Assembly: GCA_037445025.1 (NCBI GenBank)
Contig: JBBILI010000012.1
Coordinates: forward strand, 1-64,000
Source: CAIQQQ01 sp037445025
GTDB lineage: Bacteria > Pseudomonadota > Alphaproteobacteria > Acetobacterales > Acetobacteraceae
Length of the DNA: 64,000 nucleotides
Direction: 5' to 3'
Shown here: positions 35,701 to 44,464 of the stretch, in pieces
Numbering within the stretch: the first letter of the stretch is position 1
Layout of the letters: every line of letters begins with the position of its first letter
Position numbers and translations under genes: made by a program
Notes under the pieces: generated by a model
Database searches by the model: none
What the model saw: only the letters and a program-made list of their open reading frames with translations
What the model was told of the DNA's origin: nothing

Positions 35701-38700
35701 CTTGAAACCGACCCGGCGTTCCGCACCAGTGTCGACGCGCTGCGCAGCTACATCGACGAGAACGTCTCGGCGGGCGACCGCACCAAGGGCATCGATTACG
35801 GGCTCAGCAACGCGCACGAGTTCATCGCCGCGGCCATGACCAGCCCTGAGATGCAAGACCTGCTGTCGACCATGCGGTTCGATGCAAACCAGGCCGCCTA
35901 CCACGGCATCGACACGGCGCGCGAGCCGCGCACGAGCCTGTGGCGCGCGTTCGTGGGGCTGGTGCACCGCACCTTCGGCTTGCCAGCCACCAACGAGACC
36001 GCCCTTGAGCACGCCATGAACCTGGGCTGGCGCGCGATGCAGGGCTCGGGCGAACAGTCACAGGCCATCCGCGCCATGCGGATGAACGAGCGCAGGGTGG
36101 TGGCCTCCAACCGCATCACCACCGACACGTTCAACCGTATCCGCGAGACGCTGCCCTACCGGTTCGAGGGGGCGTCGCAGGGCCTGCGACAGTTTGGCCT
36201 GGGCTGGATGGCGGGCAACCAGATCCGCGATGTCGGCGCCAAGCTGTTCGGCTGGGCCGATACCGAGCACGCCCTGCGCGCCAAGGCGGCTGAACCGCTC
36301 TCGCACACGCTCGATGCGCTGAGCGCCCAAGGTGCCGAAGCCAGCCGGCTGCGCGCGGCGGCCGACCCGATGGTGGAGCGGTTCGATGCGTTCAAGCGGA
36401 CCAATGGCCGCGCCGCCGAGCAGCTGAGCCAGCTCATGCTCGACGCCACCAGGCTGAACGTGCATCCCGATGTGCCGCTGTCGGACGCGGCGAACGGGCA
36501 TCTGCGTGCCGGAAGCCTTGACGACGCACAGGCCATCAAGGCGCACCCCCAGCTCGCCCGCACCTATGACGCGCTGCCGGCCGAGGCCAAGGCGATCTAC
36601 CACGAGACCAAGGCGTTCTTCGAGAAGCAGCACAGCGATGTGGTCAACCAGCTGCTGACCAACCTGATGCAGAACCGGCACTACGAGCTGGCGGATGAGG
36701 CCCACAAGGCCGGCACGCCGATCCCGGCGGGGCCTGACTTTGCGGCCCTGGCGCAGCGCGTGCGCGACAAGGCGCTGACCGATCCCGACAAAGCGTTCAT
36801 GGGGGACGTGCTGGACAAGCACGTCGAGAACCTGCGTCGCATGTCGCAGATCGACGGGCCCTATTTCCCCATGCGGCGGCACGGTGATCACGTGCTGCAG
36901 TATGAGACCAACGAACCGGCCGAGCAGGTGTTCACCTCGCGTGCCCATGCCAAGGCAGCGATCGAGAACGCCCGGGCACCGCTGCAGGGCGTGGAACGCC
37001 AGCAGTTCGACGCGCAAGGCAACCGCCTCACAGCCGACCAGCTCAAGGACCCGCACGTGATGGCCGACCCCAGCAAGGAGCGCTGGGTGGTGCGGCTGAA
37101 CAATCAGGGCGTGGAGTTCTTCGACAGCCACCACGAGCTGACGCGCCGCCGGCGCGAGCTGCAGGCGGACCAGCGCATCGCATCAGTGAGTGACCCGCAG
37201 CTGCGTTCGCAGGTGGACGCGTTCTCGAACACGCTGTCCGGCCAGCAGCTGCGCCAGCTGCACGACGCCGTGGGCAAGATGGGCCTCACGCCCAGCCAGG
37301 CCGAAGTGACGCGCCAGGCGATCAGTGACGCGGCGCTGCGGTTGCTCCCCGGGGCAAACGCCCGGCAGGCTTACCTCCGCCGCACCGGCATCGACGGCGC
37401 CTCGACCGACATGCTGCGCTCGGTCGCCAACACGGCAAGCGCCAGCGCCAACATGCTGGCCAAGCTGCGGCACAGCGCCGATGTCGTCTCGGGCATGGAG
37501 GGCATGAAGGACTGGATCAAAGCAAACCGGTCCAGCTCGGGTGCCGACACGATCAAGCGCCAGCAGATCCTGCGCGAAATGGAGCTGCGCCAGCGCATGG
37601 CGGCGGTGGACACCGCCGGCGGCGGATCGACCAACCCGATCATGCGCAAGCTGCAGAGCCTGTCCTTCATCAACATGATCGCGTCGCCATCGAGCACGCT
37701 GGTCTACGCGATGCAGCCCTGGATGCTGGGCCTGCCGCATATCGGTGCCCGCTACGGCCTGCCTGCTGCGGCACGCGAGCTGGCCCGCGCCACTGCCATG
37801 CTCGGGCCTCGCAGCCTGCTGGCGGCGTCGGCAAAGCAGATGGTGCGGCATATCCAGGGCGGCAGCACGTCCGGGCTGCCGGGGTTCCACGATATCATCA
37901 CCCGGCAGGTGGAGGGCGCGAACACGCCGGACGCCGCGGCGCTGGGGCAGATGCTCCGCCGGTTCGCCCATGAGGGGCTGATCGACAGCCATGCCGGCAT
38001 GGAGCTGCGCCGCGCCTCGATGCCGGAGCAGTCGGCGTTCTCGCGCGGGCTGCAGCATGCCGAGGACATGGCGCGCTCGATGCCGAACGCGGCCGAGGTG
38101 ATGTCTCGTGCCATGACCTCGATTGCCACCTATCGGCTGGCGATTGCCAAGGGGCTGAGCGAGGCCGAGGCCATGGCTGCCGCCCGGAAGGCCGTGATCG
38201 ATACCCAGTTCGATTACTCGTCGGCCAACCAGCCGCGGTTCTTCGACGCCCGCAAATACCCGTGGCTGGCTCCGGCCTTTACGTTCAAGAAGTATGCCAC
38301 AGGCCTCTATTGGCTCGTCGGTCATTCCGCCTACCAGTCCATCAAAGGCATGACCCCCGAGGAACGCACGGTCGCGCGGCGCCAGTTTGCCATGCTGATG
38401 GCCTCGCATGTGCTCATGGCCGGCACGCTGGGGCTGCCGACCGACCCGATCAAGCTGGTGGCCGGAGCCGCCGCGCTCGCCATGGGCGAGGATCAGCCCT
38501 ACGACTGGGAGGGCTGGTATCGCACGCAGCTCGCCAATGCCGTGGGCAAGGAAGCCGGCGAGGTGATCGCCCACGGCCTGCCGAACGCCATAGGGCTCGA
38601 CCTGTCCCACCGCGTCGGCCTCGATGGCCTGCTGTGGAACCAAGACGTTCGCGACTTCAAGAGCGACACGATCAGCGGCGACATCGGCAACTTCCTGCTG

Positions 38701-39216
38701 GGCGCACCGGGCTCGACGATGCTGCAGGGGTTCAACGCGGCGCAGCAGATGCGCAACGGCAACACCGGCAAGGCGGTGGAAGCGCTGCTGCCGCGGGTGC
38801 TGCGCGACGGCATCCGAGCCTTCCGCTATGGCGACGCCGGCGAGACCAGCGCGTCCGGCCATCAGGTGTTCGGCCCGATCGGATCGGCCGGGATGTTCTA
38901 CCAGGCGCTGGGGTTCACGCCGTCGTCAGTGTCCGAGGGGCGCGAGGCGCAGGCCTCGATCGCCAACGCGGCAGCTGCGCAGAAGACCGGACGCGCTCAC
39001 CTCGTCGACCAGTGGATCCAGGGCGCCGGCCAGGATCGCAGCACCACGTTCGCCGCCGTGCAGCGGTTCAACGCGGCCAACCCCCACGACAAGATCACGA
39101 TGGTACAGCTGCAGCAGGCTGAGAGGCGCCACCGGATGGAGAACCGACCAGGCTTCGTGCCGAAACGGGGAGCAGATGCGCGTGCCGCTGGGGCATACGC
39201 CAACACAGGGAGCTGA
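32761..39216 (+). CDS. Giant internal virion protein with metallopeptidase-like motif
   Basis: 2151 residues from a GTG overlapping the previous stop. Residues 1-230 include Gly/Ala-rich hydrophobic stretches (GGALAAAAVAIG, VAQGGLLGGALGALA) suited to membrane insertion. Residues about 370-500 are a Pro/Glu/Ala linker holding one family B and one family A copy. Near residue 970, LHEAVHAAT gives an HExxH zinc motif, with NAHEFIAAAM 45 residues later as possible third ligand, as in gluzincins. The remaining 1100 residues are mostly helical. It probably forms the main ejection conduit, with local proteolysis of the envelope as an added inference. Confidence 0.7.
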   Translation: MTIATDGSDFVAPAAPTSPPGGMGPPAPASGPTDGSDFVGGQPQAGSGSISWSDLGRGLYSGALSIPESLARLGDYMGSDTAGKVADVFENERKYQMLRASPAFQRAASASVLPSADNNIYDEGVLRSIESQGVLALPSIVATLLPGAVVARGLRAAGAAAEAAGIGGATAAGASQAAVTPGQIYGGILDAVRETPDDELRKTSPAYSDMRAKGLDEDQAKEALARTSAGLKPVIGGALAAAAVAIGEGKLISDVAIGGAKYGVVSRALTGAARDAATQGVQAGGTEALTQAGISDATDKPFDTKAVLTAAAAGVAQGGLLGGALGALAKGEGRLPTVPKNDTGELVDTPSVRAKSVMGDSASHVVDPAQQMAMEAVKPPEPAPAKAPEAPAATEPAKPAEPAIQPAPGEPAEPPVAPLSKPASEPTAPVAPATPAEPAAPVAPVEPAPAAPAAPPEDPARRLATGGPETAEGAPASAPAGDDPARAPAGATPVPQLITTPQPDAVGEAARQVLAKMTEQLPRSATPDELVASILNDVRQGVGERPALEQSPAMLMQFIQRTVREQLQARAAEPADTAPYRAAPTDPEVGRAAPRTRVTADGSHTADSWDAVRQDIAAGNRRQEKLDTFKKRVLDRAKIDPEDPFYQQAKDVVASGQGQQGGNNRARSELLNTLRDQEVTYHAGKLDAERNAALVNEAAPTEPATIEQILRDHPAEPGEKHDAWNERMGRIIADAEARGVPLDKTLERIKELQAGEGKVTRAKAVKLKQDMDIAEFAAKRPDVQVARTGKEQAGIDAKMLLTRPSAEQTSQGRGAGSEDVDGNDWVPGEGRATDEDTLINFRKDTDTGGYGYEHGGVQRRISLQPDGSVHVDLRSNAGTTREVIPASRTGTIREALGATQMNAPYEGQLKTQLSRLVGDVRVVRVPEGSQALPGKVLGAFIRDYSKPDDPGIIVVGKHATPSDLAETVLHEAVHAATQTRLETDPAFRTSVDALRSYIDENVSAGDRTKGIDYGLSNAHEFIAAAMTSPEMQDLLSTMRFDANQAAYHGIDTAREPRTSLWRAFVGLVHRTFGLPATNETALEHAMNLGWRAMQGSGEQSQAIRAMRMNERRVVASNRITTDTFNRIRETLPYRFEGASQGLRQFGLGWMAGNQIRDVGAKLFGWADTEHALRAKAAEPLSHTLDALSAQGAEASRLRAAADPMVERFDAFKRTNGRAAEQLSQLMLDATRLNVHPDVPLSDAANGHLRAGSLDDAQAIKAHPQLARTYDALPAEAKAIYHETKAFFEKQHSDVVNQLLTNLMQNRHYELADEAHKAGTPIPAGPDFAALAQRVRDKALTDPDKAFMGDVLDKHVENLRRMSQIDGPYFPMRRHGDHVLQYETNEPAEQVFTSRAHAKAAIENARAPLQGVERQQFDAQGNRLTADQLKDPHVMADPSKERWVVRLNNQGVEFFDSHHELTRRRRELQADQRIASVSDPQLRSQVDAFSNTLSGQQLRQLHDAVGKMGLTPSQAEVTRQAISDAALRLLPGANARQAYLRRTGIDGASTDMLRSVANTASASANMLAKLRHSADVVSGMEGMKDWIKANRSSSGADTIKRQQILREMELRQRMAAVDTAGGGSTNPIMRKLQSLSFINMIASPSSTLVYAMQPWMLGLPHIGARYGLPAAARELARATAMLGPRSLLAASAKQMVRHIQGGSTSGLPGFHDIITRQVEGANTPDAAALGQMLRRFAHEGLIDSHAGMELRRASMPEQSAFSRGLQHAEDMARSMPNAAEVMSRAMTSIATYRLAIAKGLSEAEAMAAARKAVIDTQFDYSSANQPRFFDARKYPWLAPAFTFKKYATGLYWLVGHSAYQSIKGMTPEERTVARRQFAMLMASHVLMAGTLGLPTDPIKLVAGAAALAMGEDQPYDWEGWYRTQLANAVGKEAGEVIAHGLPNAIGLDLSHRVGLDGLLWNQDVRDFKSDTISGDIGNFLLGAPGSTMLQGFNAAQQMRNGNTGKAVEALLPRVLRDGIRAFRYGDAGETSASGHQVFGPIGSAGMFYQALGFTPSSVSEGREAQASIANAAAAQKTGRAHLVDQWIQGAGQDRSTTFAAVQRFNAANPHDKITMVQLQQAERRHRMENRPGFVPKRGADARAAGAYANTGS
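33970..34022 (+). repeat. Family B copy followed by family A copy in the giant virion gene
   Basis: Family B at 33970-33995 (IQPAPGEPA) and family A at 34007-34022 (TTGCTC-CATT-GAGCAA, read VAPLSK), 11 bp apart, the same order and near the same spacing as in the scaffold gene. Confidence 0.8.
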
Positions 39217-39218
39217 CC

Positions 39219-39404
39219 ATGACGACGACCGTGACGATACGCGTGCCCTACATCCACGGGGACAAGAAGGTGCAGGTGCTGCAGCGCGGCCCCACCGGCG
39301 ATGAGGTGGTGGTGCGCGACGGCCTGGTGCCGGGCGCCGAGCATGTCGACCATGTGTGGGACGGCTACGAGCTGTTGATGCGCGAAGTGAAGATGGAGGG
39401 CTGA
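39219..39404 (+). CDS. Small phage protein, unknown function
   Basis: 61 residues with a compact alpha/beta look (TVTIRVPYIHGDKKVQVLQR, ending YELLMREVKMEG). Starts 2 nt after the giant virion gene. No family recognised. Confidence 0.55.
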   Translation: MTTTVTIRVPYIHGDKKVQVLQRGPTGDEVVVRDGLVPGAEHVDHVWDGYELLMREVKMEG

Positions 39405-39407
39405 GCC

Positions 39408-39584
39408 ATGGCCAAGAAAGAGACGATGAAGCAGTTCGAGAAGTCCAGCGTCGACAGGAGGCAGGACAAGGCCGGTGCCAAAAAAATGAGTATCCCGGTC
39501 GGCAAGTATGAGGGTTCGCCCAAGGATTTGAAGGAGGATATGAAGACCCTCAAGGCGATCAACAAGAAAAAAATGAGAGTGTGA
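39408..39584 (+). CDS. Small Lys-rich phage protein
   Basis: 58 residues (MAKKETMKQFEKSSVDRRQD ... KKKMRV), nearly one third Lys or Arg, likely DNA-associated or disordered. Begins 3 nt after the previous stop; its TGA overlaps the start of the HNH gene. Confidence 0.55.
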   Translation: MAKKETMKQFEKSSVDRRQDKAGAKKMSIPVGKYEGSPKDLKEDMKTLKAINKKKMRV

Positions 39585-39826
39585 TGGGCCGCACGACCAA
39601 GGAGGACTATGCCCGGCACTATGCCGACTATCAGGGCACGCCGGAGCAAATCAAGAAGCGCACCCAGCGCAACGCGGCCCGTGCCGAGATGGAAAAGAAG
39701 CACGGGCCTGCCGCCATGAAGCACAAGGACGTCGACCACAAGAAGCCGATCCGGTCGGGCGGCACCAATGCGCCGGGGAACCTGCGGCTGGTTGCTCCGT
39801 CGAGCAACCGCGCCAAGACCAAGTAG
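39584..39826 (+). CDS. HNH endonuclease-like protein
   Basis: 80 residues. DVDHKKPIRSGGTNAPGNLR, followed by LVAPSSNRAK, is the HNH core: Asp-His for metal and catalysis, Asn at GNLR and the last Asn/His position. Small HNH proteins near packaging genes assist terminase cutting in some phages, but here the gene is far from terminase. A family A palindrome (39791-39808) encodes VAPSSN inside the motif. The gene ends in TAG. GTG at 39581 is an alternative start. Confidence 0.7.
   Translation: MGRTTKEDYARHYADYQGTPEQIKKRTQRNAARAEMEKKHGPAAMKHKDVDHKKPIRSGGTNAPGNLRLVAPSSNRAKTK
39791..39808. repeat. Family A palindrome in the HNH gene
   Basis: GTTGCTC-CGTC-GAGCAAC with perfect seven-base arms. Confidence 0.75.
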
Positions 39827-39832
39827 GCAACA

Positions 39833-40030
39833 ATGAGCGACGTTGATTACGGATACTACTGGTTTCGCCACCACACAGATGGGTCAACATTCATCGCGTG
39901 CCGAGATGAGGGCGATGGACGCTGGTATATGCCCGGCGTCGGACACCCCGTCATCCACATCGAGCGCTCCGCTACCATGTTGGGGCCAGTGCCTCGCATG
40001 GTAGCGGGGGGTGGCAGTATTGATCATTGA
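39833..40030 (+). CDS. Small phage protein, unknown function
   Basis: 65 residues rich in Tyr, Trp, His and Asp (YGYYWFRHHTDGSTFIACRD). Resembles short proteins that describe themselves only by aromatic content; no function assigned. Overlaps or closely precedes the glycosyltransferase gene. Confidence 0.45.
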   Translation: MSDVDYGYYWFRHHTDGSTFIACRDEGDGRWYMPGVGHPVIHIERSATMLGPVPRMVAGGGSIDH

Positions 40031-40091
40031 TGCTGGCGTCCGAACACGTGTGACCCTATATCTGTCAGGCTTCCGAGAGAAAGCGTTGTTT

Positions 40092-41204
40092 ATGAGGATC
40101 GATTGTCTGGTGAGGGATAACTTAAAAAACCAAAATCTTTCTGATATCGCACTTTATTATGAGGCAAAATGCAACGATAATCTACCACTATTTCAGGAAA
40201 ATTTTTTGCCGGAAGCTATCATCAAGGAGCATTACTCAAACAAGATGGCCCCGTCTGTGTTTGTGTATAATGTCAAAGGTGGATATGTCGGCGGAGCAAG
40301 CCAAGTATTTGTTAATAAGAGGCTGTATCAGCATCCTTGCGTTCACCCTCAATACATGAGCGACATCAAAAGGCTGCCCGATCATTATCAAAAAGCGATA
40401 TTCGGTTCTCTATTAGAAAACGAACCAGAAGTAATTATATCTGATATTCCGTTGGTGCTTCCAATACATCATCATTATATCTATGGACATTTTATACTTG
40501 AGAATATAACGAGAATATATTTGACCTATATAATTGGGCGTATGGGGTATAATTTTCGCGTAGTTCTGCCTAACCAAATACCGTTTTTCATGAGAGGGGC
40601 TTTAACAAAAATATTCGGCCAAAATATTTTGTGGTATGACGCTGAAAAGCAAGTTGCTTTAGCCCCCTCCATATTACTACCATCTGCAATGCAGGATGAT
40701 TACTATTTTCATCCAGCAGCTAATCTTGCTATGGATTTTTGGAGAGACGTGTTGCTGGAAGGTTCTAATCACGATCAGGAAGAAGCCAGTAAATACGCAT
40801 TTGTTTATCTGTCTCGTGCAAAAATGCCGCCGCGAGATTGGCGTCGTCTGATAAACGAACCAGAAGTTGATCATGTGTTAAGAGATCTTGGCTTCACGGT
40901 TGTTTACCCTGAGCAGCTGTCGCTGTCAGAACAGATGTTAGTTTTTTCAAATATGAAGTGCTGTATATCTGAATACGGATCAGCATCGCACAATATGCTG
41001 TTCGCGGATAGAAGCACAAAATCGATGGTCATCAACTCCTTTAGCCATATTCAAAGTCGAGTAGCGCAGCTTCGAGGTCAACACCTTGCAGTTCATTTGC
41101 CAGAAGATGGCAACTGGCGACGTGGCACCGCTGACGAAGACACGTCTTACTCTGTCAACATTCAAAAGCTGCGCGAGGACTGCAAAGCCTTCTTCAGCTT
41201 GTAA
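40092..41204 (+). CDS. GT61-family (DUF563) glycosyltransferase, likely cargo gene
   Basis: 370 residues from ATG 40092 with a GAGAGAAAG-type site upstream; a GTG at 40011 in the same frame would add 27 residues. Family marks: LVLPIHHHYIYGHFILENIT, YLSRAKMPPRDWRRLINE, FTVVYPEQLSLSEQMLVFSN and ISEYGSASHNMLFA. Enzymes of this family transfer sugars onto polysaccharides or glycans, in the cytoplasm or at the inner membrane. Base composition is far more AT-rich than the flanking virion genes. It is the last rightward gene, and its end overlaps the convergent primase gene by 11 nt. Modification of host surface sugar is a reasonable role. Confidence 0.8.
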   Translation: MRIDCLVRDNLKNQNLSDIALYYEAKCNDNLPLFQENFLPEAIIKEHYSNKMAPSVFVYNVKGGYVGGASQVFVNKRLYQHPCVHPQYMSDIKRLPDHYQKAIFGSLLENEPEVIISDIPLVLPIHHHYIYGHFILENITRIYLTYIIGRMGYNFRVVLPNQIPFFMRGALTKIFGQNILWYDAEKQVALAPSILLPSAMQDDYYFHPAANLAMDFWRDVLLEGSNHDQEEASKYAFVYLSRAKMPPRDWRRLINEPEVDHVLRDLGFTVVYPEQLSLSEQMLVFSNMKCCISEYGSASHNMLFADRSTKSMVINSFSHIQSRVAQLRGQHLAVHLPEDGNWRRGTADEDTSYSVNIQKLREDCKAFFSL

Positions 41205-44200
41205 TACCCGCCGTCGCTGCCTGCATCGCCTGGGTCAATCCCGCCGGCCCCACCGGCGCGGGTTGAATGGCGGACTGACCTCGCTTCTGCTCGATCCACT
41301 CGTCCCACCCGGCGAAGCTGAGCAGCCCGGCCTGGCGCAGCTTGTGCAGGTCGATATCGATCACCATGATCCGGCCATAGGCGTGGGGTGTGCCGGGCGC
41401 CATGACGCCGTTCTTGGTGGTGGCCCCAAATAGCTCCGCGAGCCCGTCGAACACGGCGCGAGGCGGCACGCGGTTGTCGACCATCCACTGCCGGAACTCG
41501 CCCCGATCCAGCCGCAGCACCCCATCGAGCAGCGCTGCCTGCACTACCACACGCTCGATCCGTGTCACGTCGCTGAGCACCGAGACCTTCAGCGGCAGCT
41601 TCTTGCCCAGCGCGTCCCTCTCGGCGAACAGGTAGTCGGTGATGAGGGTGTGCCGGCTGATCATCGCGCCATGGTAGCGGCCGAGCAGCGCCACCAGGGG
41701 TGCCGGTGTGTCGATCGAGGCCGTGTCGATGGTCCGGCCGCGGCGCAGCACCTGAAAATTGTCGCAGAGGAAGTCGGTGAGCGCCGTGACGTCGAACCGG
41801 CAAATCCCGAGCTTGGTGGCGAAGAACGCGCCGCAGATGAGGGTGGTGACCGTCACCACCCAAAACCGTTCTTCGGGGGTCGCCTTCACCCGGTCGAGCA
41901 CCATGGCGTAGATGGTGTCATAGGCTTGCTTGGCCTGGGCGTGGTTCTGGCCGAGCCAGGTGGCATACTGCAGGCCGGCGTGCCCGTAGGATTTATTTGC
42001 TCCGCGGATCAAGTTCTCAAACTGGACCTGCTGCTCGGGCGTCGGCTTAGGGGCCCGGCTCGGCTTCACGGTGATCTCGAACGTCCGCATCAGGCCGGCA
42101 TCGGTGTTGCGATCGGCCGTGGTCATGAAATCGAGGATCGAGTTATTCGACGCCACCACCATCATGGTGCGCCAGGTGTTCGTCTCCCGCGCCGTGGCCG
42201 ACGCGCTCATGCGGGATTTTTCCTTGCCCTGGCAGAGCTGGTAGAACATCGAGACGAACTTGTTGATGTTGTCGTTGCCCTTCAGCTCATCCCACAGCAG
42301 CGGCAGGTGCCGGAGAACACCGGTGCGGCCCATCGCCGAGTTGGTGGTGTCATCCATGGTCGACATGGCGGCAGCAGGATCCGCCCAGACCGCCTGTGCC
42401 ACCTTCATGGCCGTCGATTTGCCGATGCCTGACTGCGTGCTGTAGGCCGACAGCAGGGTGCCGGCCTGGCTCCCCAGCTCGATCAGGGGCGCCGCGAAGG
42501 CCGCGGCCACGATCGCGTTGAGGTCCTGCCGTCCCTGGCTGAGCACGGCGTTGGCGGCGTCCTTCCAGGCCTGATAGTCGCCCGTGGGCTTGTAGTGAAC
42601 CACCACGTTCGTGTCGCCGGCACCAGCGGCGATCCCCGCGCCATGGACGCGCCCGTCATAGGCGAAGCCCTTATAGGCGGCGCCGTCCATCACCCAGCCC
42701 AGCGCCGGGGTGACGTTGAGGTGGTAGGTCGCCTCCTGCAGCTGTCTCATGAAGTCCACGACAAATGCCCTCGCCAGTTTCACCTGATGGTCATGCAGAT
42801 CGCAGTCGGCCCGGCCGAACGCTGCGTCGATGTCAGCCGGCTGCTTCTTGGCGCCGATGACGAACAGATCGCCCGTGCGCCCATGCGGCAGCTTGAGCTT
42901 GGCGATCAGGCACGTGCCGTGCTGCGGGTGGCGCTCCAACCGGGCTTCGAGCACGTCATACGGCAGCACCAGCACCGGGGGCTCGGGCGTGCCGTCCTTG
43001 GCGGGCTTGCTTTCGCGCCATATGCCTAGCTCGTTGCGGTAATAGGGCCACCGGATGGGGGGCGGTCCAGACGCAGCTAGGGCGTTGGGCGGCGGGGATG
43101 CGGTTGGTTGAATGGCGACCACGTTCGCCGGCCGCACCATGGCGGCACCGAGGATCTGGGAGACCTTGTGCGCGCCGCTTTGGCCCGCGCCGATCATCAG
43201 GGGGTAGCCGATCTGGCCCGCGAGCGCGCAGCTTGAGCATTTCGCCGGTGCGAGCGACCCGAAGGTGGTGCAGGCGGTCCAGCCCTTGCTGGGGTCGGCG
43301 GCGCGCGTGGCGACCGCGCGGTCGAACTCCGCGTCCACCTCCGCCGGCGTGTAGCTGCGGTGCCCCGAGGATACAGCGTGTGCATAAGCCCGGCCGTTCT
43401 CGCCGAAGCTCGTGTTGTAGACCAGCTGGTGCCACATCCCGTTGTCGTGATCCCGGCCGCCGGTGGCCGCGGCCTCCTGAAAGATCGGGCAGTAGGCCAC
43501 CACGCGCCCGAGATCGACCGGCACGTTGCGATCGACGCCCTGGCTGAACTCGCCGGTGTCGGGCAGCGGGGCGCGGGGTGGGCCGGGCTGGCCCAAAGGG
43601 TTAGGGATGCCTTGGGTGGCGGCCTTGATCGCCAGCGACAGGTCGACACCCGGCAGAGCGTGGACATTGCTCCCTGCAGCAACCTGCATCCAGGGTTCGA
43701 GCAGCGCCTGCATCTGGGCGAGCGTGTAATCCTCGGCGATCCAGGCGGCGCCGGTGGCCAGCTGCACTGGCTTGGCGTCGCCGCCCTTCCAGTTGTTCGT
43801 GCCGGGCACGCGCAGGACGCGGGCGCTGTCTGAGCTGCACTGCTTGTCGAACAACAGCCCGTGATGTTCGAGGCACCGGATCATGGCTTGAGCCAGGGGC
43901 TTCCAGACCGCGGCGGTGATACCGTGATCGAGCACCCAGTAGACGTGCAAGCCGCCCGAGCCCGATAGGACGATCACCTGCGGGTGCGGCAGCCCTGCGG
44001 CGGCGCAGACGCGGTAGAGGTCGGTCCATGCTGTGGCGGTGTCGGCATAGGCGCCAGGCTTGACGTCCAGATCGAAGAAGAACGTGCGGAGGCGATGGGT
44101 GTTTTGCTGCAGGCGGCGCGCAGCGCGGGAAAACCCGCCGGTGCCATTGCTCTGCTGCGCTTCCGAGCATGAAGACTGCCGGAGAAAGACGTTGACTTGT

Positions 44201-44388
44201 TTCTTGTTTAGATGGCGGACATGCTGCAACGCTTGGTCAATTTTGTTTGAACTGTATCCCCACCAGGGTGAAGTTTTATTGTCCTGTTCTTCTTGCTTGG
44301 TGTAGTGGATATTTACAAACGCAGACCCACCGTTTGGGTCCGTCCAGTCGATGACGCGGAGCAGATAGTCCCGTGTCGGATCGGTCAT
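41194..44388 (-). CDS. Primase-helicase (archaeo-eukaryotic-type primase plus superfamily 3/DUF927-like ATPase)
   Basis: 1064 residues. The primase half has FFFDLDVK (residues 103-110, catalytic Asp pair), LSGSGGLHVYW (142-151) and SARVLRVPGTNNWK (188-201), the three AEP motifs. The helicase half carries a Walker A loop, QSGIGKST, near residue 653 and LLWDELKG as Walker B. Between them is a Pro-rich linker with a family B copy (AIQPTASPPP). The C-terminal tail holds another (AIQPAPVGPA). ATG 44388 is preferred to the GTG before it because of GAGG spacing. It would prime and unwind DNA for the phage family A polymerase. Confidence 0.8.
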   Translation of the reverse strand: MTDPTRDYLLRVIDWTDPNGGSAFVNIHYTKQEEQDNKTSPWWGYSSNKIDQALQHVRHLNKKQVNVFLRQSSCSEAQQSNGTGGFSRAARRLQQNTHRLRTFFFDLDVKPGAYADTATAWTDLYRVCAAAGLPHPQVIVLSGSGGLHVYWVLDHGITAAVWKPLAQAMIRCLEHHGLLFDKQCSSDSARVLRVPGTNNWKGGDAKPVQLATGAAWIAEDYTLAQMQALLEPWMQVAAGSNVHALPGVDLSLAIKAATQGIPNPLGQPGPPRAPLPDTGEFSQGVDRNVPVDLGRVVAYCPIFQEAAATGGRDHDNGMWHQLVYNTSFGENGRAYAHAVSSGHRSYTPAEVDAEFDRAVATRAADPSKGWTACTTFGSLAPAKCSSCALAGQIGYPLMIGAGQSGAHKVSQILGAAMVRPANVVAIQPTASPPPNALAASGPPPIRWPYYRNELGIWRESKPAKDGTPEPPVLVLPYDVLEARLERHPQHGTCLIAKLKLPHGRTGDLFVIGAKKQPADIDAAFGRADCDLHDHQVKLARAFVVDFMRQLQEATYHLNVTPALGWVMDGAAYKGFAYDGRVHGAGIAAGAGDTNVVVHYKPTGDYQAWKDAANAVLSQGRQDLNAIVAAAFAAPLIELGSQAGTLLSAYSTQSGIGKSTAMKVAQAVWADPAAAMSTMDDTTNSAMGRTGVLRHLPLLWDELKGNDNINKFVSMFYQLCQGKEKSRMSASATARETNTWRTMMVVASNNSILDFMTTADRNTDAGLMRTFEITVKPSRAPKPTPEQQVQFENLIRGANKSYGHAGLQYATWLGQNHAQAKQAYDTIYAMVLDRVKATPEERFWVVTVTTLICGAFFATKLGICRFDVTALTDFLCDNFQVLRRGRTIDTASIDTPAPLVALLGRYHGAMISRHTLITDYLFAERDALGKKLPLKVSVLSDVTRIERVVVQAALLDGVLRLDRGEFRQWMVDNRVPPRAVFDGLAELFGATTKNGVMAPGTPHAYGRIMVIDIDLHKLRQAGLLSFAGWDEWIEQKRGQSAIQPAPVGPAGLTQAMQAATAGITS

Positions 44389-44406
44389 CACGGCCCTCAG
44401 AAAATG

Positions 44407-44444
44407 GATGAGCGGGGGCCGCCAACCTACGGCCCCCGCTCATC
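44407..44444 (-). terminator. Perfect 15-bp hairpin between two early genes
   Basis: GATGAGCGGGGGCCG pairs with CGGCCCCCGCTCATC around an 8-nt loop. On the minus strand it is followed by CCATTTTCTG, a weak T run. It lies between the gene at 44465 and the primase gene, so it may lower primase expression. Confidence 0.65.
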
Positions 44445-44464
44445 TCTGTCACCAATTCCCGCCG

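Noticed and set aside
34030..36012. Leftward 660-codon frame inside the giant virion gene
   Set aside because: Shadow frame; His/Arg/Gly-rich with no family signature.
37183..38862. Leftward 559-codon frame inside the giant virion gene
   Set aside because: Same reason as the preceding one.
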